This document shows positions 7,977 through 14,457 of a DNA stretch of 17,443 bases, in pieces. Within the stretch, counting starts at the first letter, position 1. Every line of letters begins with the position of its first letter. The DNA is from Methanomicrobia archaeon. Its GTDB lineage: Archaea; Halobacteriota; Syntropharchaeia; Alkanophagales; Methanospirareceae. The translations under genes and the position numbers were made by a program. Where the stretch lies: contig JAFGKP010000072.1 in assembly GCA_016928455.1 (NCBI GenBank), positions 1-17,443 on the forward strand, written 5' to 3'. A model generated the notes under the pieces. The model did no database searches, was not told where the DNA came from, and saw only the letters and a list, made by a program, of their open reading frames with translations.

Positions 7977-8160
7977 TAATTCCTCGACTGCCTCAGGATT
8001 TGCAAGCGTTGATATATCGCCCACCTGCTCTCCCCGCGCCTTAGCCGTTATCACCCTTCGCATGAATCTTACCGCTTCTGGTCTTTTGCAGATCATCCGG
8101 CTCATCTCGTCCGGTACCGACGATCGGACCGATCATCTTTCGCACACCGGCAATAGGTGT
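7963..8160 (-). pseudogene. Acetyl-CoA synthetase (AMP-forming), C-terminal remnant
   Basis: The minus strand from about 8145 gives RKMIGPIVGTGRDEPDDLQ and then KTRSGKI, the conserved end of AMP-forming acetyl-CoA synthetases; the Lys in RSGKI is the catalytic lysine of the C-terminal domain. A one-base frameshift near 8065 follows. The next frame reads MRRVITAKARGEQVGDISTL and continues ANPEAVEELDRAF to a TAA at 7965-7963, as in the end of Acs. Only about 60 of the roughly 630 residues remain, so the gene is dead. Upstream it abuts the truncated gene at 8180-8398, which suggests a deletion joined two formerly separate genes. Confidence 0.75.
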
Positions 8161-8179
8161 GTTAAAGGGTTTACAGGTA

Positions 8180-8398
8180 TCACCGAATCAGAGTACAGAA
8201 GTCGATTTCCTTTTCAGTTCCTTCAGCGATAGCATATCCGGTATTCTCACGAGCAAACTTCCCACAATCCTTCATTCTGCCGCTTTTCAAGTCATCATTG
8301 ACCATACTCAGCATCGTACTTCGTAACGTAACTAGCTCTTTAGGATCTGTAGGCATTTTGGTCATATCGTTCTCCCGAAATATGAAGAATTTTGCCAT
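8180..8398 (-). CDS. Small uncharacterised protein, probably 3'-truncated
   Basis: The frame gives 72 aa beginning MAKFFIFRENDMTKMPTDPK and containing LVTLRSTMLSMVNDDLKSG, then MKDCGKFARENTGYAIAEGT. I recall similar small archaeal and bacterial proteins with a K-x3-FR start and a KMPTDPKE segment, roughly 90-100 aa long, that continue past the GYAI-x-EG region; here that part ends early in EIDFCTLIR. The missing C-terminus coincides with the start of the acetyl-CoA synthetase remnant about 20 bp downstream, so I infer a deletion junction. A TATA-like element lies about 45 bases upstream and the leader is purine-rich. Whether a stable product is made is unknown; no function can be assigned. 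Confidence 0.5.
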   Translation of the reverse strand: MAKFFIFRENDMTKMPTDPKELVTLRSTMLSMVNDDLKSGRMKDCGKFARENTGYAIAEGTEKEIDFCTLIR

Positions 8399-8435
8399 TA
8401 CATTATCTTCTTTTTTTATCCACTTTCCATTATTT

Positions 8436-8450
8436 GCAATTTATAATTAA
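8436..8450 (-). promoter_or_regulatory. TATA box upstream of the small truncated gene
   Basis: The minus strand reads TTAATTATAAATTGC. Its centre is about 45 bases before the ATG at 8398, predicting a leader of about 17-20 bases with an A/G-rich stretch (AAAAAAAGAAGA). Confidence 0.45.
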
Positions 8451-8459
8451 CCGATAGAA

Positions 8460-8546
8460 CTATTGTTACGCTATAGCAGATCAGAGTTCATGGATGTCAA
8501 CGGCAAGCAGCACAAGGAGTGGATACCGGTGATACGGCTATTCTAA
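8460..8546 (+). other. Possible coding fragment
   Basis: A plus-strand frame reads MDVNGKQHKEWIPVIRLF and stops at 8544-8546; it is open upstream to about 8460. The composition looks protein-like, but I do not recognise the family and there is no clear start or RBS. It may be the end of a lost gene next to the integration site. Confidence 0.2.
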
Positions 8547-8597
8547 GACCATGAGCCTCACCGAGGAGAACAAAAAATCCAATTTATGGTAAAAATC

Positions 8598-8619
8598 ATG
8601 CGCCGACCGGGATTTGAAC
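8598..8619 (-). repeat. Proximal attachment-site copy within tRNA-Gly
   Basis: This is the 3' portion of the tRNA-Gly gene plus one base beyond the discriminator, identical over 22 bp to 2544-2565. The T-loop to 3' end is a common target of tyrosine integrases; here the tRNA stays intact. Confidence 0.8.
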
Positions 8620-8669
8620 CCGGGCAGTTGGCTTGGAAGGCCAAAGTCATACCTCTAGACCATCGGCGC
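8599..8669 (-). tRNA. tRNA-Gly (anticodon TCC)
   Basis: A full 71-nt cloverleaf can be drawn. The acceptor stem is GCGCCGA/TCGGCGC with discriminator A at 8599. The D arm is GTCTAGAGGTATGAC. The anticodon arm is TTGGC-CTTCCAA-GCCAA with anticodon TCC, which reads GGA and probably other GGN codons. A 4-base variable loop follows, then the T arm CCGGG-TTCAAAT-CCCGG. All stems pair perfectly. CCA is not encoded. There is no intron. Its 3' end is duplicated at 2544-2565. A TATA-like TTAATAAGT lies at 8702-8694, 25-33 bases upstream. Confidence 0.97.
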
Positions 8670-8690
8670 GCTGCATAGTTATTACCGCAC

Positions 8691-8703
8691 GGTACTTATT
8701 AAT
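8691..8703 (-). promoter_or_regulatory. TATA box of tRNA-Gly
   Basis: The minus strand reads ATTAATAAGTACC, with the core 25-33 bases before the first tRNA base at 8669, the normal spacing for archaeal tRNA promoters. Confidence 0.6.
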
Positions 8704-8869
8704 CTACGATACTTCTCAACCGCTATCCGTACACTAACGACCAACGCCCCTTGTGGCTCGCTGAGCTGAACATGATGCCGGCTCGGGTACTCTTCTGCGA
8801 TTAGTGCGGCTCACAGGGGCTGCACTTTTCTTCTTGTACCGGTTTTCTTTCACGCAGCAGGCGCTTACG

Positions 8870-10066
8870 ATGAAAAATGGGAATAAGGTCACGTTATCGA
8901 CAAACGTCCTGCTGCTGGGCATCGTCAGTTTCCTGAACGATGTGAGCAGTGAGATGATCCACCCGATCCTCCCGTTGTTCGTTATCGCGGTCGGTGGTAC
9001 GGGTCTGATCGTGGGTCTTATCGGTGGTTTGCAGGAGAGTATCGCGAGCATCTTTGAAGTCTTTTCAGGGTATTGGTCTGACCGGCTCGGTCAACGGAAG
9101 ATTCTGGTATTCGGTGGCTATTTTAGCTCATCCTGCTTCAAGTCCCTGCTTGCCTTTTCTGGTATCTGGCAGCATATCCTGCTCTTCGCCAGTTTCGAAC
9201 GTGTCGGTAAGGGCGTGCGAACAGCGCCACGGGACGCGATCATTGCTGATTCTATGCCTGATGCACGGGGGCGGGGCTTTGGGATACACCGCGCGTTCGA
9301 TACGCTGGGCGCCATCTGCGGCTCGATTATTGTTCTCCTTTTACTGTACGTGCTCTTTAGGGAGCACGATCCGCTCGCATTTTACCAGCAGGCCATTCTT
9401 ATTGCCGCAGTTATCGCGTTCGTCTCTCTGCTGCCTCTTTATCTCGTACAGGAGACGAAGCGAGCGCCACAGGAGCTCAGGTTGCAGGTCAGCTTGCGGC
9501 GATTGCATAAGCCACTCCGACTCTTCATTACCGTCGCAACAATCTTCGCACTGGCCAATTTCACCTATATGTTCTTTATCCTGAAGGCGATGGAGTCCTT
9601 TGCAGTCAGTGGGCACATGGAGTCAATTGCGCTGACGATCTCCCTGTACGTGCTCTTTAACGTCTTCTATGCGCTCTTCGCCCTTCCCTTCGGCACGCTC
9701 TCTGACCGTATCGGTAAACGGTACGTACTGATCGGCGGCTACCTCCTCTTTTCCGTTACCTGCATCGGCTTTGCCTTCTCCGAATCGCTGCCCGCCTTTC
9801 TGGTGCTCTTTCCCCTTTATGGGCTGTTCTACGCGATGATTGAAGGGAATCAACGTGCCTTTGTCAGTGACTGGTCGATCATGGAGTTGCGGGCCACGGC
9901 GCTCGGCACCTTCCACACAATGATTGGTCTTGCGAAGTTACCGGCAAGCCTTATCGCCGGGTTCTTATGGGCGATCTCGCCCGCACACGAGTTCACCTTC
10001 CTCTTCGGCAGCGCCGTTAGCATCCTCGCCGTGCTGCTGTTCCTTTACTACGGTAAGTATTTCTAG
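8870..10066 (+). CDS. Major facilitator superfamily transporter
   Basis: About 398 aa with some twelve hydrophobic segments. MFS motif A is present in both halves: GYWSDRLGQRK (about residues 67-77) and GTLSDRIGKRY. FERVGKGVRTAPRDAIIADS, after the fourth membrane segment, is a conserved block of a bacterial/archaeal drug-efflux-like subgroup. It should move a small solute across the cytoplasmic membrane by ion coupling; the substrate is unknown. The frame opens at 8804, but the extra 22 residues look non-native; MKNGNKVTLSTNVLLLGIVSF from ATG 8870 places the first helix normally. No strong RBS is seen. It begins 200 bp beyond the tRNA, so it belongs to the flank rather than the putative element. 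The next gene is convergent. Confidence 0.85.
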   Translation: MKNGNKVTLSTNVLLLGIVSFLNDVSSEMIHPILPLFVIAVGGTGLIVGLIGGLQESIASIFEVFSGYWSDRLGQRKILVFGGYFSSSCFKSLLAFSGIWQHILLFASFERVGKGVRTAPRDAIIADSMPDARGRGFGIHRAFDTLGAICGSIIVLLLLYVLFREHDPLAFYQQAILIAAVIAFVSLLPLYLVQETKRAPQELRLQVSLRRLHKPLRLFITVATIFALANFTYMFFILKAMESFAVSGHMESIALTISLYVLFNVFYALFALPFGTLSDRIGKRYVLIGGYLLFSVTCIGFAFSESLPAFLVLFPLYGLFYAMIEGNQRAFVSDWSIMELRATALGTFHTMIGLAKLPASLIAGFLWAISPAHEFTFLFGSAVSILAVLLFLYYGKYF

Positions 10067-10137
10067 TACGTGCTCTTAGCTAACGCTCAACACTGCACTG
10101 CAGTAGTCTGAATTGCAGTCCGCAAGCTCATCAGGAT

Positions 10138-10887
10138 TTAGAAGGCGTAGACAATACTGACCTGTGCGCTCACCTCGACTTCCGAGGGCGTGATGGGCGT
10201 GGAGACGCCCCCTGCGGGAACGGGCGAAGGTACTGGAAGCGTTTCACGAACGATGGGATAGTAATAATAATCCTCCACGACTATCCTGACGGGTGAGATG
10301 CGGTCAATACCCATACTCGCAGCCACCACATCCGCCTTGCCCCTGGCGTTGCTCACGGCCTTGCGTAAAGCATCATGGTACACGCGTTCTTGGAGTGACT
10401 CGGTGAGCTGGAACGAGATCGAGTCTATTCGGTTCGCGCCACCGCGTACCGCAGCATCAACGGCCGTACCCGCATCGTCCGGTACGCAGACCGCTTCGAT
10501 CATATTCGTAGCACGGTAGCCGACGATCTCACTCTTCTGCTCTTTGCCTCTGAGCGTTTCCACCTCGATCCACGTATAGACGGGCGTTATGGAGTACTGC
10601 AGGGTCTTCACGTCCGTAATGCCTGCGGTTTCCAGCTCTTCAAAGATACGCGTCATGTTCGCGGCATTCAGCGCCGCTGCATCCTGCGCGGTTTTCGCCT
10701 CGTTCACCACAGCAATTAGCACACGTGCCTCATCAGGCGTGGCCTTCACCAACCCGCTGCCGCGCACCTCGATGGTCTTGTTATACGCTTCCTGCTCCGA
10801 GACCGAAGGTGAAAGGAAGATGGCGAGTGCCATGATGAGCACCATGCCGAGGAGCAACCCGGCAACAAATATCACGTTCTTTTTCAT
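10138..10887 (-). CDS. SIMPL-domain (DUF541) protein, membrane-anchored or secreted
   Basis: 249 aa. An N-terminal MKK plus hydrophobic segment (residues 4-26, VIFVAGLLLGMVLIMALAIF) acts as a signal anchor or signal peptide. The SIMPL/DUF541 domain follows: IEVRGSGLVKATPDEARVLI near the start, LQYSITPVYTW, GYRATNMIEAVCVPDDAG, and the ALRKAVSNARGKADVVAASMG helix. A Tyr- and Pro-rich stretch (VVEDYYYYPIVRETLPVPSP) precedes the final strand. SIMPL proteins are extracytoplasmic; some are linked to oxidative-stress tolerance in bacteria and others to signalling or cell envelopes. The ATG at 10887 fits a TATA box 33-44 bases upstream. It is a single gene, convergent with the MFS gene. Confidence 0.88.
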   Translation of the reverse strand: MKKNVIFVAGLLLGMVLIMALAIFLSPSVSEQEAYNKTIEVRGSGLVKATPDEARVLIAVVNEAKTAQDAAALNAANMTRIFEELETAGITDVKTLQYSITPVYTWIEVETLRGKEQKSEIVGYRATNMIEAVCVPDDAGTAVDAAVRGGANRIDSISFQLTESLQERVYHDALRKAVSNARGKADVVAASMGIDRISPVRIVVEDYYYYPIVRETLPVPSPVPAGGVSTPITPSEVEVSAQVSIVYAF

Positions 10888-10920
10888 GCTCGATCCACGG
10901 CTATTACTGTCCGCTTACAG

Positions 10921-10931
10921 CTTATAAAGCC
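10921..10931 (-). promoter_or_regulatory. TATA box of the SIMPL gene
   Basis: The minus strand reads GGCTTTATAAG, about 38 bases before the ATG at 10887; predicted transcription start is near 10898, giving a very short leader. Confidence 0.6.
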
Positions 10932-11026
10932 ACCGGTCTTTGAAGTCAGGTAAAGACCACAGCGACCCGTGAACCAACTGCCGCTACATCCGGAAGGCGG
11001 CATCTCTGAAAGAAACGTCCGGGGTA

Positions 11027-11063
11027 ATTCTATTCTCTTCTAATCTAATCTATTCTATTCTTT
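11027..11063. repeat. Short degenerate TCTAT/TCTAA tract at the 3' end of nifB
   Basis: Plus-strand units such as TCTATTC, TCTTC, TCTAA, TCTAA, TCTATTC, TATTC follow each other. The tract includes the nifB stop codon and, on the coding strand, is an A/G-rich series of in-frame and out-of-frame TAG triplets. It is probably a low-complexity 3' end. Confidence 0.4.
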
Positions 11064-11963
11064 CTCGAACTGGTCCTGAATGTCCTTTCCCAACCGACCA
11101 ATCGCATCGGATCGGCACTGGCGACAGTGCGTCATCTGCATGATGTATTTGCTGCACGCGTCCTGGGCTGCCTTCTTCTCCTGCGGCGTTGGCGGCGTAA
11201 TATGCTCGAACTTGTACTGTGGAATGATCGGCATGATATTCTGGATATAGACACCGAGCTCGCGTACGGTCTTCGCAATCTCAAGGATGTGCGTGTCGTT
11301 CACCGTCGGAATAAGCACCGTATTAACCTTGATCAGTATCTTCCGCTTCACCGCCTCGCGGATCCCTTCAAGCTGGTTGGTGAGCAGCAGTTCAGCCGCG
11401 TCACGGCCTGTATATTTCTTGCCCTTGTAGTTCACAAACGAGTAGATCTCCTTACCGATTTCGGGATCCACGGCGTTCAGCGTTACCGTTACGGTTCCAA
11501 TACCCAACTCCGCGATATCCTCTATCCGATCGGGCAAGAGCAAGCCATTCGTGCTCAAGCAGCGCATCAGATGCGGGAACTCATCCTTAACGAGTCGGAA
11601 AGTCTCGAATGTCTCCTCGTTGTACAGTGGCTCGCCCGGGCCCGCAACGGCAATCACCTTGATGTAGTGCACCTTTGCGAGCACCTCCCGAACCCGCTCG
11701 AGCGCCTCCTGCGGGCTGAGCACCTTGCTGGTAACGCCGGGTCGCGACTCGTTTACGCAATCGAATTTGCGGATACAATAGTTGCACTGGATGTTACATT
11801 TGGGCGCGACGGCAAGATGCATACGGCCAAACAAATGGCACGCCTGTTTGCTGAAGCAGGGATGCTCCTGGATCTTTCTGAGCTGCGCGGGATCCCAGGG
11901 GACTTTTTTACCTTCGATCTCCGTTACCGGCAATCTTTCAGTCTCTTCAGTGCCCATTCCCAT
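11055..11963 (-). CDS. nifB: NifB, radical SAM FeMo-cofactor precursor synthase (archaeal short form)
   Basis: 302 aa. It shows the NifB signature EHPCFSKQACHLFGR (H34, C36, C42), the radical-SAM CxxxCxxC (C56, C60, C63), then IRKFDCVNESRPGVTSKVL, AGPGEPLYNEETF and CLSTNGLLLP. It also has the C-terminal C-x2-C (C280, C283) that holds a substrate cluster. NifB fuses two [4Fe-4S] clusters with a SAM-derived carbide to make the 8Fe NifB-co core of nitrogenase cofactor. There is no fused NafY/NifX domain, as is usual in archaea. The ATG at 11963 follows GGGAGAGG by a few bases. It lies 43 bases after the NifU-like gene, probably in one transcript. No nifHDK genes are in the window, so the partner nitrogenase must lie elsewhere if present. 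Confidence 0.9.
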   Translation of the reverse strand: MGMGTEETERLPVTEIEGKKVPWDPAQLRKIQEHPCFSKQACHLFGRMHLAVAPKCNIQCNYCIRKFDCVNESRPGVTSKVLSPQEALERVREVLAKVHYIKVIAVAGPGEPLYNEETFETFRLVKDEFPHLMRCLSTNGLLLPDRIEDIAELGIGTVTVTLNAVDPEIGKEIYSFVNYKGKKYTGRDAAELLLTNQLEGIREAVKRKILIKVNTVLIPTVNDTHILEIAKTVRELGVYIQNIMPIIPQYKFEHITPPTPQEKKAAQDACSKYIMQMTHCRQCRSDAIGRLGKDIQDQFEKE

Positions 11964-12006
11964 TAAACCTCTCCCTTCGTTTCACGCAACTATCTAACAT
12001 AACGAA

Positions 12007-12447
12007 CTATCTCTTCCAGACCTCTTCTAACTTCTTACATTCGGGTATCTGAAATGGCTCACCTTTGTAAGCGGCAAGCGCTTTCCGCAACGTCCGCTTT
12101 GCAAGGCAAGCGCAATGAATCTTCTGCACGGGAATGTTGCCGAGGAACTCAACGACCTTATCTTCCTCTACGGTCTCCGCCTCTTCCAGCGTCTTCCCCC
12201 TGATGAGCTCCACGAACGCCGCGCCCGCAGCGAATGAGCCTGCACAGCCGATCGCCTGGAAGCTCGCGTCCCGTATCGTGCCATCCTCGATCTTCAAGAA
12301 GAACTCCATCGTGTCTCCACAGGGGCCGGTGTAGATCGCGTACGCATTTGCATCGCTCAACTCACCGACGTTCACGCGATTCAGATAGAAATCCGCCGCC
12401 TTCTCCGAGTAGCCGGATTTTCGTAACAGGTCTCTTAACTCACCCAT
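12007..12447 (-). CDS. NifU/IscU-like Fe-S cluster scaffold
   Basis: 146 aa. The three scaffold cysteines are in place: C43 in GPCGDTMEF, C68 in GCAGSFAAGA and C112 in the KIHCACLA motif. D45 after the first cysteine is also kept. An N-terminal extension of about 25 residues precedes the NVGEL segment where typical IscU domains start. IscU/NifU scaffolds assemble [2Fe-2S] or [4Fe-4S] clusters from a desulfurase and pass them on. Placement directly before nifB suggests supply of [4Fe-4S] clusters to NifB, although general Fe-S assembly is equally possible. The sequence differs somewhat from classic IscU (a second Cys in HCAC, and GCAGS for GCGAA). The RBS-like GGAGTGGTG lies just before the ATG. 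Confidence 0.83.
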   Translation of the reverse strand: MGELRDLLRKSGYSEKAADFYLNRVNVGELSDANAYAIYTGPCGDTMEFFLKIEDGTIRDASFQAIGCAGSFAAGAAFVELIRGKTLEEAETVEEDKVVEFLGNIPVQKIHCACLAKRTLRKALAAYKGEPFQIPECKKLEEVWKR

Positions 12448-12490
12448 CTCACACCACTCCGCGTTTCTCAGTATCTTACTCGATCTCTAT

Positions 12491-12501
12491 CCTTAATAAG
12501 C
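12491..12501 (-). promoter_or_regulatory. Candidate TATA box for the nifU-like/nifB pair
   Basis: The minus strand reads GCTTATTAAGG about 49 bases before the ATG at 12447, predicting start near 12470 and a leader containing the RBS. It lies between fprA and the nifU-like gene, so this pair may form its own operon. Confidence 0.45.
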
Positions 12502-12533
12502 TTTAACCCGGTACCTGTCAAGCACGAAACGGG

Positions 12534-13718
12534 CTATTCGCTTCCCTTGATCACCGCGCCCAATTCGGCGCCCACCTCACGTATGCTGGCCAACTCGTCC
12601 TGATCAGGTCTGTACTGCGTTTTCACACCTGCGATCGGCATCTCCCAGCCGAGGGCGCTCATCACGGCCTCGATCTTCTTCACGGACTGCTCGCCCCACC
12701 CGTAGGAGCCAAAGGCGAAGCCAATCCGGTTCTTCGGCCGAAGCCCTTCCAGATACGTGAGGAACGCACCAACCGTGGGTAGTACACCCATATTCAGCGT
12801 GGGTGACCCGATAAGGATCGCCCTTGACCGAATGACGTCCGTAAGCACATCTGAGATGTGCGTCGTTTTCAGGTTCCGCAGCGTCACGGGCACCCCAGCC
12901 TGCTCAAGGCCATCGCGCAAGCTCTGCGCCATCTGGCCGGTCGAGCCCCACATGGTATCATAGACGATCAGCGCTCTCGCTTCTGAGTCATTGGCGGCCC
13001 AGTGCTGATATGCGTCCAGGATCTGTGGAAGATAGGTGCGCCAGATGATCCCGTGACTCGGTGCGATCATCTCGATCTCGAGTCCCGAGAGGGCGGTCAG
13101 GGCCTTCTTCACCTGCTCGCCGTAGGGCAAGACGATGTTGGCATAGTATTTCGCCGCCTCTTCATGAAGGATCGCCCAGCCAATCTCGTCGTCATAGCGC
13201 TCACTCGAGGCGATATGCTGGCCGAACGCGTCGTTGGGCAGCAGGAGCTTCTCTTCCGGGATGTACGTGACCATATTATCCGGCCAGTGCACCATCGGAG
13301 TAAGGAAGAACTGCAGCGTTCGTTTGCCGATACTGAGACTATCGCCCGATTTCACGACCTCAAAGGGCCACGCAGCCTTGTAGTGTCGGCGCAGCCCCTG
13401 CTCGCCTTTTGGCGAGGTGATGATCTTGGCCCTGGGGGCGAGTTCAACCATCCTCGGGAGACTGCCTGAATGATCCATCTCCACGTGGTTCGCGACCAGA
13501 TAATCAATCTGAGCAGGATCGAGCACCTTGGAGATCCGTGCGCGCAGCTCATCAAAGAGGTAGTGCTTCACGGTATCCACGAGCACTACCTGCTCATCCA
13601 CAATGAGGTACGCGTTGTACGTCGTGCCACGCTGCGTCAGATAACCGTGGAAGTTCTGCAGTTCCCAGTCGATCCCGCCGACCCAATAAATTCCTGGTTT
13701 GATCTCTACCGGGTCCAT
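12534..13718 (-). CDS. fprA: Flavo-diiron protein, F420H2 oxidase type (FprA)
   Basis: 394 aa from ATG 13718. Residues 1 to about 245 are a metallo-beta-lactamase-like domain with the full diiron ligand set: H78, E80, D82 in NHVEMDHSG, then H144, D163 and H222. Residues from about 250 are a flavodoxin domain with the FMN phosphate loop YDTMWGSTGQMA and the SYGWGEQS loop. In methanogens FprA reduces O2 to water with F420H2, protecting the cell. MDPVEIKPGIYWVGGIDW matches the usual N-terminus, so I chose ATG 13718; the frame is open to a GTG at 13763. It is the fifth gene of a same-strand run starting with the ferritin-like genes. Flavo-diiron enzymes can also reduce NO; O2 reduction is more likely in this context. 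Confidence 0.92.
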   Translation of the reverse strand: MDPVEIKPGIYWVGGIDWELQNFHGYLTQRGTTYNAYLIVDEQVVLVDTVKHYLFDELRARISKVLDPAQIDYLVANHVEMDHSGSLPRMVELAPRAKIITSPKGEQGLRRHYKAAWPFEVVKSGDSLSIGKRTLQFFLTPMVHWPDNMVTYIPEEKLLLPNDAFGQHIASSERYDDEIGWAILHEEAAKYYANIVLPYGEQVKKALTALSGLEIEMIAPSHGIIWRTYLPQILDAYQHWAANDSEARALIVYDTMWGSTGQMAQSLRDGLEQAGVPVTLRNLKTTHISDVLTDVIRSRAILIGSPTLNMGVLPTVGAFLTYLEGLRPKNRIGFAFGSYGWGEQSVKKIEAVMSALGWEMPIAGVKTQYRPDQDELASIREVGAELGAVIKGSE

Positions 13719-13772
13719 ATACTTTTCGCTCTCTTGAGCTTCTCTCGTCTTCGAAGCAAGCACGCGTGCAAT

Positions 13773-14219
13773 TCACGTGCTGAGCAGCTTCTCAGCGATC
13801 TTCTTTCCGAACGCAGTACAGAGCTGATCGCCTTCGCCAACCATCATCTGCGAGGTCTTCACCTTTAAACCCGGCTCCACCATATCCATCCCGATCATAC
13901 GCTTCATCGTGTCGTTCATGATCTGGATCGACTCGCCGCCCCAGCCGTAAGAGCCGAAGGCCGCGCCCACCTTACCCTTGATGTTCGCCTTCTTCATCTC
14001 GATCATGAAGAGCTTGATTTTGGTCGAGACGTCCTCAAAGTACGTCGGGCAGCCGAGCACGACCGCATCGACGCCCTCAAGATCATCAGGCTCTGCCTTC
14101 GTGGCAAACTTGGTCACCACGTCAATACCTTCCGCTTTCATCGCCGCTTCAATTAACTTCGCCATGCGCTCGGTATAGCCAAGGTTCGTATCGTATACCA
14201 ACAATGCTTTTTTAGCCAT
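13773..14219 (-). CDS. Stand-alone flavodoxin
   Basis: 148 aa: MAKKALLVYDTNLGYTERMA contains the FMN phosphate-binding loop (TNLGYTE, variant of T-x-T-G-x-T), LGCPTYFEDVSTK the second FMN loop, and FGSYGWGGES the third. It is strikingly like the C-terminal domain of the adjacent FprA (AFGSYGWGEQS against AFGSYGWGGES) and probably arose from, or works with, flavodiiron proteins. It carries one or two electrons; a role as electron donor to FprA, the ferritins or NifB is possible but not shown. GGAGG lies about nine bases before ATG 14219. The gap to FprA is about 54 bases, which supports co-transcription. Confidence 0.9.
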   Translation of the reverse strand: MAKKALLVYDTNLGYTERMAKLIEAAMKAEGIDVVTKFATKAEPDDLEGVDAVVLGCPTYFEDVSTKIKLFMIEMKKANIKGKVGAAFGSYGWGGESIQIMNDTMKRMIGMDMVEPGLKVKTSQMMVGEGDQLCTAFGKKIAEKLLST

Positions 14220-14251
14220 TTTTTCGTTCCTCCATACGCTATTCCACTATA

Positions 14252-14422
14252 CTATATCTCCCCTACCAGCGGCAGCTCGCAGTTCGGGCACGTGAGCGAG
14301 CGACAGGGAATGCCGCGTCGTTTCGGTGCCTCATAGCCACACTGCGGGCACACGCACTTCTCCGGTGGTCCGCCCCGCCCGAATCCGGGTGGCGGTCTAC
14401 GAGCACCTGGTTCATCCGCCAT
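14252..14422 (-). CDS. Small double-CxxC zinc-ribbon protein
   Basis: 56 aa from ATG 14422. A proline/glycine-rich N-terminus (PGARRPPPGFGRGGPPEK) leads into CVCPQCGYEAPKRRG, then IPCRSLTCPNCELPLVGE. Two CxxC knuckles plus extra cysteines could bind one zinc or a rubredoxin-like iron. The function is unknown. AGGGAG ends nine bases before ATG 14422, so that start is favoured. The frame also allows ATG 14428 and a GTG at 14461 that would overlap the ferritin stop (GTGA). It lies between ferritin and flavodoxin on one strand, so a redox or metal-handling partner role is plausible. Confidence 0.75.
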   Translation of the reverse strand: MADEPGARRPPPGFGRGGPPEKCVCPQCGYEAPKRRGIPCRSLTCPNCELPLVGEI

Positions 14423-14457
14423 GAGCATCCGCTCCCTTCTGGTCTTACGTCCTATCC

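Larger units (their letters stand above)
2544..8619. mobile_element. Putative decayed integrative element inserted at tRNA-Gly
   Basis: Three signs point to integration at a tRNA 3' end. The intact tRNA-Gly gene (8669-8599, minus strand) marks one end. A 22-bp exact direct repeat of its T-loop to discriminator region marks the other (2544-2565). A tyrosine-recombinase remnant lies about 160 bp inside the distal repeat. The repeats have the polarity expected for integration into the 3' end of the tRNA gene: the full tRNA is kept at one side and only its 3' end is copied at the other. The interior carries a GvpD-like ATPase, a CoA-transferase/GNAT fusion, two degraded genes and much AT-rich sequence with few genes, unlike the compact DNA to the right. 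No replication or conjugation gene is visible, so it is either a relic or has been reduced to its cargo. Confidence 0.65.

Noticed and set aside
2544..8619. An SSV-type split integrase, with the N-terminal part at the tRNA end
   Set aside because: The region next to the tRNA (8400-8598, plus strand) does not encode a recognisable integrase N-terminus, so a simple truncated integrase is the better reading.
10097..10119. Inverted repeat ACTGCA/TGCAGT between the convergent MFS and SIMPL genes
   Set aside because: Only 6 bp of stem with an 11-base loop and no T-tract; too weak to call a terminator.
11127..11966. Long plus-strand open frame of 279 codons
   Set aside because: It lies antisense to nifB, whose motifs are complete; a shadow caused by codon bias.
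13002..13868. Plus-strand open frames of 155 and 132 codons
   Set aside because: Antisense to fprA and flavodoxin, which carry all expected catalytic motifs.
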